Below, one piece after another: positions 1-10,100 of a stretch of DNA of 64,000 nucleotides. The first letter of the stretch is position 1. The number at the start of each line of letters is the position of its first letter. Below the pieces are notes generated by a model. The model worked only from the letters and a program-made list of their open reading frames with translations, searched no databases and was not told the origin of the DNA. Source of the DNA: Thermopetrobacter sp964430935 (lineage in GTDB: Bacteria; Pseudomonadota; Alphaproteobacteria; Rhizobiales; Aestuariivirgaceae); the NCBI GenBank assembly GCA_964430935.1, contig CAYSHK010000039.1:1-64000 (forward strand), read 5' to 3'. Made by a program: the position numbers and the translations under genes.

Positions 1-956
<956 letters not shown>

Positions 957-980
957 CCCCCTTCCGCGGATGCGCGAAAC

Positions 981-1013
981 GGAAACGCCGGCCCCGGGAG
1001 GCCGGCGTTTTCC
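981..1013 (+). terminator. Rho-independent terminator after acs
   Basis: An inverted repeat of about 10 bp (984-993 AACGCCGGCC pairing with 1000-1009 GGCCGGCGTT) with a short loop, running into TTTTCC. It lies 25 bp after the acs stop codon. Confidence 0.85.
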
Positions 1014-1188
1014 GTTCCAACCTGAACGATCCGCAAGAAAGCTCACACCCGTTTGAGAAATATTCACTTTGCGGCCGCGCCTGCAGGCACCATCATGCGA
1101 GTCGTTATCACCTTTCCGCCACGGTTAACCGGATGTTGACCCGGCGCGTGCATAGAATTCCAACCGGCTCGAAACGATGGAGAAGCCC

Positions 1189-1797
1189 ATGAAACGACTG
1201 GACCGCAGGCATTTTCTCATCGCCGGCGCGGCGCTGGCGGCGGGGGCCCTGCCGGCCGCCGCCAGCCAGAACCGCAGGCGCCACTTCAACTTCACCTCCG
1301 CCCTGAGCGGCGGATCCTCCGCACGCAGCACGTACGGCGGCAAGCGCATCGTGCCCTACCGCACGAAGGAGAAGCCGGGCACGATCATCATCGTCACCCG
1401 CGAGCGCGCCCTCTACTACGTCCTGCCGGGAGGAAAGGCGATCCGCTACGGCGTCGGCGTGGGCCGCAGGGGCTTCACCTGGTCCGGCACCGCCACCATC
1501 CGCCGCAAGCGCAAGTGGCCCGAATGGCGTCCGCCCGCGGAGATGATCGAGCGCGAACTGAAACAGTACGGCCGCCGCCTGCCGGACGTGATGGCCGGAG
1601 GACCCAAAAATCCGCTGGGGGCCCGCGCCCTCTATCTCTTCCAGGGAAACCGCGACACGCTCTACAGGATCCACGGCACCAACGCCCCGCAGACCATAGG
1701 GCGCGCCGTCTCCTCCGGCTGCATCCGCATGCTCAACGAGGAGATCATCGATCTCTACGAACGGGTGAAGATCGGAACCAGGGTGAAGGTGATCTGA
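1189..1797 (+). CDS. L,D-transpeptidase (YkuD domain), exported by a Tat-like signal
   Basis: About 202 aa periplasmic enzyme expected to form 3-3 peptidoglycan cross-links or anchor proteins to murein. The N-terminus has a twin-arginine-type signal (DRRHFLIAGAALAAGALPAAA). The C-terminal half is a YkuD domain with the catalytic signature IHGTN followed by SSGCIRM, whose Cys is the nucleophile. ATG 1189 is preferred over ATG 1177 because GGAG at 1179-1182 lies 6 nt upstream of it and overlaps the alternative start. It stands alone between two intrinsic terminators, so it is probably monocistronic. The exact physiological substrate cannot be read from the sequence. Confidence 0.9.
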   Translation: MKRLDRRHFLIAGAALAAGALPAAASQNRRRHFNFTSALSGGSSARSTYGGKRIVPYRTKEKPGTIIIVTRERALYYVLPGGKAIRYGVGVGRRGFTWSGTATIRRKRKWPEWRPPAEMIERELKQYGRRLPDVMAGGPKNPLGARALYLFQGNRDTLYRIHGTNAPQTIGRAVSSGCIRMLNEEIIDLYERVKIGTRVKVI

Positions 1798-1826
1798 CAT
1801 CCGCGCGGAATGCGCGACACTTGCGC

Positions 1827-1862
1827 AAAGGGCGTGGCCACGCAAATGGCCGCGCCCTTTTT
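1827..1862 (+). terminator. Rho-independent terminator after L,D-transpeptidase
   Basis: A 13-bp stem with one mismatch: 1827-1839 AAAGGGCGTGGCC against 1848-1860 GGCCGCGCCCTTT. It ends in TTT, 30 bp after the stop codon. Confidence 0.85.
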
Positions 1863-1946
1863 GAGACTCGCCCAGCGTCGTGCAATGTCCTATGATGCGG
1901 ATCCGATCGACGGCGCATGCCGCAAGGGAAAGATCAGGGGGTATTC

Positions 1947-3611
1947 ATGGTCAAGGATTCCAGACCGGGCAAGGGTGGCGCGGTTCGCCCGCCCGTCATC
2001 GACCTGAAGGCCAGCGAAGTGGAAAACGGCGGGAAGACGGAGCCCGGCGCACCGGAGGCGTCCGCGGAAAAGGCCCGCGACGACGCGCGGAAGCCGGATG
2101 GCGGAGACAAGGACGCGACGAAGGGCGCCGCCTCCGGAAAGTCCTCCCGCGAGCCGAAACCTTCCCCGGACAAGAAGGGAAAGGGGAAGACGGAGAAGAA
2201 AAGCGGAAATGCCGGGAAGCCGCAGGCCGGTACCGCATCCGGAGACGGCGACGGATCGACGGCGAAAAGGTCGTCCGGCGGTGAGGAGCGTCTTCCTCCG
2301 CAGCCACGGAAGGGGGCGAAGGGGGCGCTCTTCGTCGCCCTGATCGCCGGCTCGGCCGCCCTGGCCGGCGGCGGATACTGGCTCTACCAGAATTACGGCC
2401 GCGAGCTGCTGGGCGCGTCGGACCGCATGGATGCCCGCATCCGGGAGCTCTCCGGCGCCTTGGAGCGCTCCGACGCCCGGACCGCGGAGCTGGCCGGAAG
2501 GCTCGACGCCCTGGAGCGCCGCATCGGAGAGCTGCGGGCGGAGAACGGGAAACTGCGCGAAGGGCTCGCGCGGGGGAACCCCGAACGGACCCTGAAGGAG
2601 GTGGCGGAACTGCGCTCCCGCCTCGAGGGAGTCGAGAAGACGGTGCGGGCCGATGCCGCGGCCCTGAAGGAGGTGCGGGAACGTCTCGCCGATCTGGATG
2701 CCCGTTTCAAGGCGCTTTCCGGAGCTCTCGAAAAGGCTTCCGCATCGGGGACCGCCACTCCCGCCGCGGGGATGGCCGCAGCCTCGCTGAAGCTGGAGGA
2801 GCTGCGCCGGGAGACCGCACGGGAGATCGACGCGCTGAAGAAGGGCATGGAGGAGCTGAGGGCCTCCGTGGAGACCCGTCTTCGCGAGGCCGCGGTGAGC
2901 GGGGATCCCCTCGCGGAGATCATGCCGCGCGTGGAGAAGCTCGAGAAGGCGCTCGAAAGCACGGCCGCCATGGCCAGGGCCGCCACGCGGAAGGCGGAAG
3001 AGGCGGCGAAGCGGGCGGCCACGGCGGCCGCCACGGCAGAGGAGGTCAAGAACAATCCGCCGAAGCCGGTTGTCACGCCTCCGCCCGCCGGCGTGGCCTT
3101 CGCCGAATTGCGCAGGAGGATCGCCGCCGGAGAGCCCTTCGCCGCGGAACTGAAACGGCTGGAACCCCTCGTGCCGGGCGCGCCGGATCTGGACGTCCTC
3201 GCCTCCGTGGCCGGGAAGGGGGCGCCGACCACGGAGAAACTCGCCGCCGATCTCGCCGCCCTGAAGGAGAAGTACGACTCGCTCCGTCGCGAGGCGCTCG
3301 AGAAGCGGCGCAAGGATCTCGCGGGCGGCATGAAGGTCTGGCTGTCGAAGGTGGTGAAGGTGCGCAAGGCCGATGAAGCGGACTGGCCGTCGGCCCTTGA
3401 GAAGGCGGAGACGGCGCTGCCGGACTCCCTGGCCGCGGCGGTCGCGGTGCTCGAGAAGCAGCCCGGCACACCGCCGGAGGACATCGCGGCATGGATCGAG
3501 GGGGCGAAGGCGAGACTGACGGTGGACCGGGCGATGGCGCGGCTGGGCGACCACGTCTTCCGCATCATTGCGCAGTCCGCCGGCACGACGGGCGGAAAGG
3601 CGACGGAATGA
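1947..3611 (+). CDS. Alphaproteobacterial Mic60/mitofilin homologue
   Basis: About 554 aa inner-membrane protein. A long charged, Lys/Glu/Pro-rich cytoplasmic N-terminus (about 1-120) leads to a single transmembrane helix (about 125-147, ALFVALIAGSAALAGGGYW). A long predicted coiled coil with heptad-like Leu/Ala/Glu follows, then a C-terminal helical domain ending ARLTVDRAMARLGDHVF, which fits the mitofilin domain. Known for the family: alphaproteobacterial Mic60 bends membranes and contacts the outer membrane, and its gene sits in haem operons before hemY. Here hemY follows, but hemC and hemD are not upstream. ATG 1947 is chosen over ATG 1917 because AGGGG (1936-1940) is 6 nt upstream. The assignment rests on architecture and neighbour rather than a strongly conserved motif. 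Confidence 0.8.
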   Translation: MVKDSRPGKGGAVRPPVIDLKASEVENGGKTEPGAPEASAEKARDDARKPDGGDKDATKGAASGKSSREPKPSPDKKGKGKTEKKSGNAGKPQAGTASGDGDGSTAKRSSGGEERLPPQPRKGAKGALFVALIAGSAALAGGGYWLYQNYGRELLGASDRMDARIRELSGALERSDARTAELAGRLDALERRIGELRAENGKLREGLARGNPERTLKEVAELRSRLEGVEKTVRADAAALKEVRERLADLDARFKALSGALEKASASGTATPAAGMAAASLKLEELRRETAREIDALKKGMEELRASVETRLREAAVSGDPLAEIMPRVEKLEKALESTAAMARAATRKAEEAAKRAATAAATAEEVKNNPPKPVVTPPPAGVAFAELRRRIAAGEPFAAELKRLEPLVPGAPDLDVLASVAGKGAPTTEKLAADLAALKEKYDSLRREALEKRRKDLAGGMKVWLSKVVKVRKADEADWPSALEKAETALPDSLAAAVAVLEKQPGTPPEDIAAWIEGAKARLTVDRAMARLGDHVFRIIAQSAGTTGGKATE

Positions 3612-3639
3612 ACGGGCGGACTCAACAGCGGGGGCGGAC

Positions 3640-5535
3640 ATGCTGAGAATCATCTTCTGGTTCATCGTTCTTGCGGCGATGGCGGCCGGGCTGACATGGC
3701 TGGCCGAGCATCCGGGCCGCATGACCATCGACTGGCTGGGCTACCATATCGAGGAGATGCCCGTCGCGTTCGCCCTCGGCGTGATCGCCGCCGCCCTGGT
3801 GGTCCTGTGGCTGGCGGTGCGCATCGTGCGCATGGTCTTCATGGCGCCCGGCGCGGCGGTGGACTACTTCCGCCTCCGCCGCAAGAGGAAGGGACTGGAG
3901 GAGCTTTCCTCCGGACTGGTGGCGCTGCTGGCCGGCGACGCGGCCTCCGCCCGCCGCGCCGCGAACCGGGCCGCGCGCCTGACGCCGGACGAGCCCGTGG
4001 CCCGGCTGCTGGAGGCCCGGGCCGCCCACGAACTGGGTGACGCGAAGACCGCGCGCGCCCTGCTGCTGCGCATGCTGGAGGACGAGAAGACGGAACCGGC
4101 GGCCCTGCACGGCCTGTACGAGCAGGCCCGCCGCGCGGGCGACATGGCCGCGGCGCGCGAATGGGCCACCCGTGCCTGGCGCAAGTACCCCACGCTTCCG
4201 TGGGCGGCGAAGGCCATGCTCGCCTTCCTCGCGGCGGATCGCGACTGGCCGGCCGTCACCAGGCTGCTGGAGCGGATGCGCACCTCCGGCCTGATCGACA
4301 GATCCGAGGCCGACCGGTTGAAGGCCGCGGCCTTCACCGCGCAGGCGATGGATCTGGAGGAGCGCGCGCCGCAGGAGGCCATGGATCTGGCCATCCGGGC
4401 GCACAAACTGGATCCCTCCCTCATTCCGGCCGCCGTCATCGCCGGAGGCATGCTGGCCGCGCGCGGCAACCTGCGCAAGGCGGCGAAGATCCTGGAGAAG
4501 ACCTGGAAGCTCTCCCCGCATCCGGACATCGGCGAGATCTACGCCCACCTGAGGGCCGGCGATTCGCCCGTCGACCGCCTGAAACGGGTGCAGAAACTGC
4601 TGCGCATGTCCTCCGGCGGCGAGGAGGGCGCGGTGGTGCTCGCCCGGGCCGCCATCGAGGCCCGCGACTGGGAAACCGCGCGCGGAGCACTGCGCAACTG
4701 GATCAACAACGATCCCTCCTCGCGGATCTACCAGCTGATGGCCGAGATCGAGGAGGCCCAGTACGGCGACAGGGGCCGGGCCCGCGAATGGCTGGCCCGG
4801 GCCGTGCGCGCGCGCCGCAACCCCGCGTGGACGGCGGACGGCATCGTCTCGCCCCAGTGGCTGCCCGCCTCCCCCGTGACGGGAGAGCTCGGCGTCTTCG
4901 AATGGAAGACGCCCGTGGAGGGCAACGAGCTCGCCGCCGCGCTGGAACCGGTGCCGGCCGACCTGCTGGAGGCCCCGCAGCCGGAGGAGGGCATGCGCAC
5001 CGTCGGCGAGCAGAAGGCGGAGGAGCCGCCGCAGGCCCTGCCCGCCGCCGGAGAGGAGGATGCGGCGCCATCCGTCCCCACCGGGGAGTCCGCGGAAGAT
5101 GCCGGAAAGCCGGCCGCGGACGGGGAGGCTCCGGAAAGCGCCCGGCCTCCGGAGGACGGGACGGAAACGGAGAAGGACGCCGACGACGGAGAAGAGGGCG
5201 GGAAACCGGCCGGGGCCGCGGAACCCGCGCCCGTGCTCGAGCTGAAGGCGGAACCGGAACCGGCGGAAGAAACCGCGCCGCCCGCCCCCGCGGAGGAGCG
5301 GACCGGAACGCGGGACGAAGCTTCCGCCGCAGACACGGAGGAGGCCCGGCCGCACATGCCCCCGCCACCGCCGGGGCGGGCGCCGGCCGCACCGCCCATC
5401 GAGAAGCTGCGCACCGTGAAGAGCCATCCGCGCATCGTCGAGGAGGACGACGACATCCGTCCGCCCATTCCCGACGATCCCGGCCCGAAATCGGAACGGA
5501 ACGGGGAACGGCGCCGGCGCAGCTGGTTCCACTGA
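3640..5535 (+). CDS. hemY: HemY N-terminal domain protein (TPR, inner membrane)
   Basis: About 631 aa. Two N-terminal membrane helices (about 3-20 and 41-60) frame the HemY_N segment (EHPGRMTIDWLGYHIE). Tetratricopeptide-like helical repeats follow to about residue 430. The C-terminus (about 440-631) is an acidic, Pro/Ala/Glu-rich low-complexity tail, ending in a basic patch. The family accompanies haem biosynthesis genes and is thought to be a membrane scaffold; it is not the protoporphyrinogen oxidase also called HemY. The gene starts 28 bp after the Mic60 stop, with GGGGCGG upstream of ATG 3640, so the two are co-transcribed. The long tail is probably disordered. Confidence 0.88.
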   Translation: MLRIIFWFIVLAAMAAGLTWLAEHPGRMTIDWLGYHIEEMPVAFALGVIAAALVVLWLAVRIVRMVFMAPGAAVDYFRLRRKRKGLEELSSGLVALLAGDAASARRAANRAARLTPDEPVARLLEARAAHELGDAKTARALLLRMLEDEKTEPAALHGLYEQARRAGDMAAAREWATRAWRKYPTLPWAAKAMLAFLAADRDWPAVTRLLERMRTSGLIDRSEADRLKAAAFTAQAMDLEERAPQEAMDLAIRAHKLDPSLIPAAVIAGGMLAARGNLRKAAKILEKTWKLSPHPDIGEIYAHLRAGDSPVDRLKRVQKLLRMSSGGEEGAVVLARAAIEARDWETARGALRNWINNDPSSRIYQLMAEIEEAQYGDRGRAREWLARAVRARRNPAWTADGIVSPQWLPASPVTGELGVFEWKTPVEGNELAAALEPVPADLLEAPQPEEGMRTVGEQKAEEPPQALPAAGEEDAAPSVPTGESAEDAGKPAADGEAPESARPPEDGTETEKDADDGEEGGKPAGAAEPAPVLELKAEPEPAEETAPPAPAEERTGTRDEASAADTEEARPHMPPPPPGRAPAAPPIEKLRTVKSHPRIVEEDDDIRPPIPDDPGPKSERNGERRRRSWFH

Positions 5536-5584
5536 TCCCGCGGGGTCCGCCATGGGTGGCCGCCGGATGGACGGGAAACGGAAA

Positions 5585-5622
5585 GGGGCCCGGAACAATG
5601 CGTTCCGGGCCCCTCGATTTTT
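5585..5622 (+). terminator. Strong hairpin terminator between hemY and gltD
   Basis: A perfect 12-bp stem, 5585-5596 GGGGCCCGGAAC with 5602-5613 GTTCCGGGCCCC, loop of 5 nt, followed by TCGATTTTT. It lies between convergent genes and could serve both, but the T-run is on the + strand side (hemY). Confidence 0.9.
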
Positions 5623-5636
5623 CCGAATGCCCGCCG

Positions 5637-7061
5637 TCAGCGCGGCAGGAGCGATTCGCCCATCAGATATTCGTCGATGGCGCGGGCGGCCTGACGGCCC
5701 TCGCGGATGGCCCAGACCACCAGCGACTGGCCGCGCCGCATGTCGCCGGCGGCGAAAAGCCCGTCCACGGAGGTCCGGTAGTCCTCCTCGGAGGCCTTCA
5801 CGTTGCCGCGCTCGTCCAGCTCCGGCTTCACCTCCTCGATCATGCCCTCGTGAACGGGGTGCACGAAACCCATGGCCAGCAGCACCAGATCGGCATTGAG
5901 CTCGAAGTCGGTGCCCGGAATCGGCTGGAGCTTCTCGTCCACCTTCACCATGCGGGCCTTTTCGACATGCCCTTCGGCGTTGCCGATGAATTCCTCGGTG
6001 CGCACCGACCACATCAGCTCCGCGCCCTCCTGCTGGGAGGTGGAGATGCGCAGCTTGCGCGGCCATTCCGGCCAGGTGAGGTTCTTGTCCTCCTTCTCCG
6101 GCGGCTTGGGGAGGATCTCCACCTGGGTCACGGAGAGCGCGCCCTGCCGGATGGAGGTGCCCACGCAGTCCGAACCGGTATCGCCGCCACCGACGACCAG
6201 CACGTGCTTGCCCGCGGCGCTGATCGGCTCCTCGCCCTCGCGCAGCGGCTCGCCGGCGATGCGGCGATTCTGCTGGGTGAGGAAGTCCATGGCGAAATGG
6301 ATGCCCTTCAGATCGCGCCCCGGCACGGGCAGATCGCGCGGCTTCTCCGCGCCGCCGGCCAGCAGCACCGCGTCGAACTCCGCCAGCAGTTCGGAGAGCT
6401 TCACGTCGCGGCCCACCTCCATGTTGCAGTGGAAGGTGACACCTTCCGCGCCGAGCTGGGAGATGCGCCGGTCGATGACGTGCTTCTCCAGCTTGAAGTC
6501 GGGAATGCCGTAGCGCAGCAGACCGCCGGGACGGGCGTTCTTCTCGTAGACGTGCACCTCGTGGCCGACCCGGGCCAGCTGCTGGGCCGCCGCCAGACCG
6601 GCGGGACCGGACCCGACGATGGCGACCCTGCGGCCGGTCTTCTCCCCGGCCGGGGCGGGAATGATCCAGCCCTCGTCCCAGCCCTTCTCCGCCAGCTGGT
6701 ACTCGATGGTCTTGATGGTGACCGGAATGTCCTCGAGATTGAGCGTGCAGGCCGCCTCGCAGGGAGCCGGACAGACACGTCCCGTGATCTCGGGAAAGTT
6801 GTTGGTGGTGTGCAGATTCATCACCGCCCGCTTCCAGTCTCCGCGGTAGGTGAGATCGTTCCAGTCCGGAATCTGGTTGTTCACGGGGCAGTAGTTGTGG
6901 CAGTAGGGCACGCCGCAGTCCATGCAGCGGGCCGCCTGCTGCTCCACCTCCTTGTCGTCGAGGGGGATGACGAACTCGCGGAAGTGCCGGATGCGGTCGC
7001 CGACCGGCTTGTACGCCCGGTCGCGACGGGGGATTTCCAGAAACCCTGTGATCTTGCCCAT
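5637..7061 (-). CDS. gltD: Glutamate synthase (NADPH) small subunit
   Basis: 474 aa beta subunit of NADPH-GOGAT. It takes electrons from NADPH through FAD and iron-sulfur clusters to the large subunit. Visible features are the N-terminal cysteine clusters (CMDCGVPYC, CPVNNQ, CPAPCEAACT) for 4Fe-4S centres, the FAD-binding GSGPAGLAAAQ and the NADPH-binding GGGDTGSDCVG. The length is normal. It lies 79 bp downstream of gltB on the same strand, with a hairpin in the spacer, and ends at a strong terminator. AAGGGAC precedes the ATG. Confidence 0.96.
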   Translation of the reverse strand: MGKITGFLEIPRRDRAYKPVGDRIRHFREFVIPLDDKEVEQQAARCMDCGVPYCHNYCPVNNQIPDWNDLTYRGDWKRAVMNLHTTNNFPEITGRVCPAPCEAACTLNLEDIPVTIKTIEYQLAEKGWDEGWIIPAPAGEKTGRRVAIVGSGPAGLAAAQQLARVGHEVHVYEKNARPGGLLRYGIPDFKLEKHVIDRRISQLGAEGVTFHCNMEVGRDVKLSELLAEFDAVLLAGGAEKPRDLPVPGRDLKGIHFAMDFLTQQNRRIAGEPLREGEEPISAAGKHVLVVGGGDTGSDCVGTSIRQGALSVTQVEILPKPPEKEDKNLTWPEWPRKLRISTSQQEGAELMWSVRTEEFIGNAEGHVEKARMVKVDEKLQPIPGTDFELNADLVLLAMGFVHPVHEGMIEEVKPELDERGNVKASEEDYRTSVDGLFAAGDMRRGQSLVVWAIREGRQAARAIDEYLMGESLLPR

Positions 7062-7103
7062 GATGTCGAAGTCCCTTCAGAATTGACGCCGGCCGCGATC
7101 GTC

Positions 7104-7130
7104 CCGGCGCGCCAGCCTCCGGCGCGCCGG
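7104..7130 (-). other. GC-rich hairpin in the gltB-gltD spacer
   Basis: A 10-bp perfect inverted repeat (7104-7113 CCGGCGCGCC, 7121-7130 GGCGCGCCGG, 7-nt loop) between the gltB stop and the gltD start. It has no T-run, so it is more likely an mRNA processing or stability element than a full terminator. Its role is inferred. Confidence 0.5.
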
Positions 7131-7140
7131 ACCGCAGGGC

Positions 7141-10100
7141 TCAGCTCCTGTCCTCCATGCCGATTTCCTTCTCCAGATCGCCGCCCCTGGCGCGCATCTG
7201 CTCCATCTCGGCCAGCGCGCGGCGGTATTCCACCGGCATGACCTTGACGAACTTCGGCAGATATTCCTCCCATTTCTCGAGGATCTCCGCCGCGCGCCGC
7301 GAGTTGGTGTAGTGGAGATGGTTCTCCAGAAGCGCCCTCAGCCGCTCCGCGTCATGACCGGACATGTCGCGCATCACGTCCACCAGACCATGGGTCTCCA
7401 TGTCGCCGCTCTGGTGCCCCTCGCGCTCGGCCTCGTCCTCCTCGGCCGGCACCGGCTCCAGATCCACCATGGCCAGATTGCAGCGGCGCTCGAAGTCGCC
7501 CTCCTCGTCCAGCACGTAGGCGATGCCGCCCGACATGCCGGCGGCGAAGTTGCGGCCCGTCGGTCCGATGACGACCACGCAGCCGCCGGTCATGTATTCG
7601 CAGCCATGGTCGCCGACGCCCTCGACCACCGCGACGGCACCGGAATTGCGCACCGCGAACCGCTCGCCGGCGACGCCGCGGAAGTAGCACTCGCCGGTGA
7701 TCGCGCCATAAAGCACGGTGTTGCCGACGATGATGCTCTCCTCCGGCACGATGCCGGATTCCTCGGGCGGGCGGACGATGATGCGGCCGCCGGAGAGACC
7801 CTTGCCCACGTAGTCGTTGGCCTCGCCGACCAGGTCCAGCGTCACGCCGCGGGCCAGCCAGGCACCGAAGCTCTGTCCGGCCGTTCCGCGCATCGAGAAG
7901 TGGATGGTGTCGTCCGGCAGACCCGCATGGCCGTAGCGCTTCGCCACCTCGCCGGAGAGCATGGCGCCGATGGTGCGGTCGGTGTTCCTCACCTCCACTT
8001 CCGCCTTCACCGGCTGGCGCTCCTCGAGCGCCGGGCGGGCCAGGTCGATCAGCTTCCGGTCGAGAATGTCGTCGATCGGATGCTTCTGCGCCTCGCAGTG
8101 ATAGATGGCCACGTGGTCCGGAACGTCCGGCCGGGCGAAGATGCGCGAGAAATCGAGCCCCTTCGCCTTCCAGTGGTCCAGCGCCTCCTCCTTGTCGAGG
8201 AAGTCGCTCTGTCCGATCATCTCGTCGAAGGTGCGGAAGCCCATGCGGGCCATGTATTCCCGCACCTCCTCGGCGACGAAGAAGAAGTAGTTGATGACGT
8301 GCTCCGGCTTGCCGCGGAAGCGCCGCCTCAGCTCCGGATCCTGCGTGGCCACGCCCACCGGACAGGTGTTCAGGTGGCACTTGCGCATCATGACGCATCC
8401 TTCCGCGATGAGCGGCGCGGTGGCGAAGCCGAACTCGTCGGCACCCAGCAGCGCGCCCACCACCACGTCGCGGCCGGTGCGCATGCCGCCATCCACCTGC
8501 ACCGCGATGCGTCCGCGCAGATGGTTGAGAACAAGGGTCTGCTGGGTTTCCGCCAGACCGATCTCCCACGGCGAACCGGCATGCTTGATGGAGGTGAGCG
8601 GAGACGCGCCCGTGCCGCCATCGAAGCCGGAGATGGTGACATGGTCGGCGCGCGCCTTGGAGACGCCGGCGGCGACCGTGCCCACGCCGATCTCGGAGAC
8701 CAGCTTCACGGAGATCTCGGCCCGCGGGTTGACGTTCTTCAGATCGAAGATCAGCTGCGCGAGATCCTCGATCGAATAGATGTCATGATGCGGCGGCGGC
8801 GAGATCAGGCCGACGCCCGGCGTCGAATGGCGCACCTTCGCGATCACCGGATTGACCTTGTGGCCGGGCAGCTGGCCGCCCTCGCCGGGCTTGGCGCCCT
8901 GCGCCATCTTGATCTGGATGGCGTCGGCGTTGACCAGATATTCGGTTGTGACGCCGAACCGCCCCGAGGCCACCTGCTTGATGGCGGAGCGCTCCGAATC
9001 GCCGTTCGGCAGCGGCTTGAAGCGGTCCGGCTCCTCGCCGCCCTCGCCGGTGTTGGACTTCGCGCCCATGCGGTTCATGGCGATGGCCAGCGTGGTATGG
9101 GCCTCGCGGGAGATGGAACCGAAGGACATCGCCCCCGTGGCGAAACGCTTCACGATCTCCGAGGCCGGCTCCACCTCCTCCAGCGGCACGGGCGTGCGGC
9201 CCATCTCCTCCGCGTCGCGGATGCGGAACAGGCCGCGCAGGGTCATGGCCTCGCGGCCGCGGCGATTCATCTCCTCGGCGTAGGCGCGGTACTTCTCCGG
9301 AATGTTGCCGCGCACCGCATGCTGGAGATTGGCCACGGTGGAGGCCGTCCAGTGGTGGCGTTCGCCGCGGACGCGCTGGGCGTATTCCCCGCCCACGTCC
9401 AGGAAGTTCTTCAGCACCGGCGCGTCGGAGAAGGCCAGTTCGTGCCGGCGCAGCGTCTCCTCCGCGACCTCCTTCAGGCCGACGCCCTCCACCGCCGAGT
9501 TGGTTCCGGTGAAATACTTCTCGATGAATTCGGAGTTCAGGCCCACGGCATCGAAGATCTGGGCGCCGCAGTAGGACTGCCAGGTGGAGATGCCCATCTT
9601 GGACATGACCTTGAGAATGCCCTTGTCCACCGCCTTGATGTAGCGCTTCACGGCCTCCTTCTCGGAAATGTCCCCGCCGAGATAGAGGCGCATGTTCTCG
9701 ATGGTCTCGAAGGCCAGATAGGGGTTGACGGCCTCCGCGCCGTAGCCGCCGAGGGTCACGAAATGGTGCACCTCGCGCGCCTCGCCCGTCTCCACCACCA
9801 GCCCCACGGAGGTGCGCAGACCGGCCCGGATCAGGTGGTGGTGCACCGCGGAGGTCGCCAGCAGGGCCGGCACCGGCAGACGGTCGGGACCGACCAGCCG
9901 GTCGGAAAGGATGATGATGTTGTAGCCGTCGCGGACCGCCTTCTCCGCCTTCCGGCAGATGTTCTCGAGCGCCTCGCCCATGTATTCGGCGCCGCGCCCG
10001 ACGTTGTAGGTGATGTCCAGCGTGATCGTCTGGAACTGGTTGTCGGAGATGTCGCCGATGGCCCGGATCTTCTCCAGTCCCTTGTTGGAGATGATCGGCT

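Noticed and set aside
7104..7130. gltB-gltD spacer hairpin as a true terminator
   Set aside because: No T-run follows on the minus strand, and gltD needs to be expressed with gltB, so it is listed only as a structured spacer.
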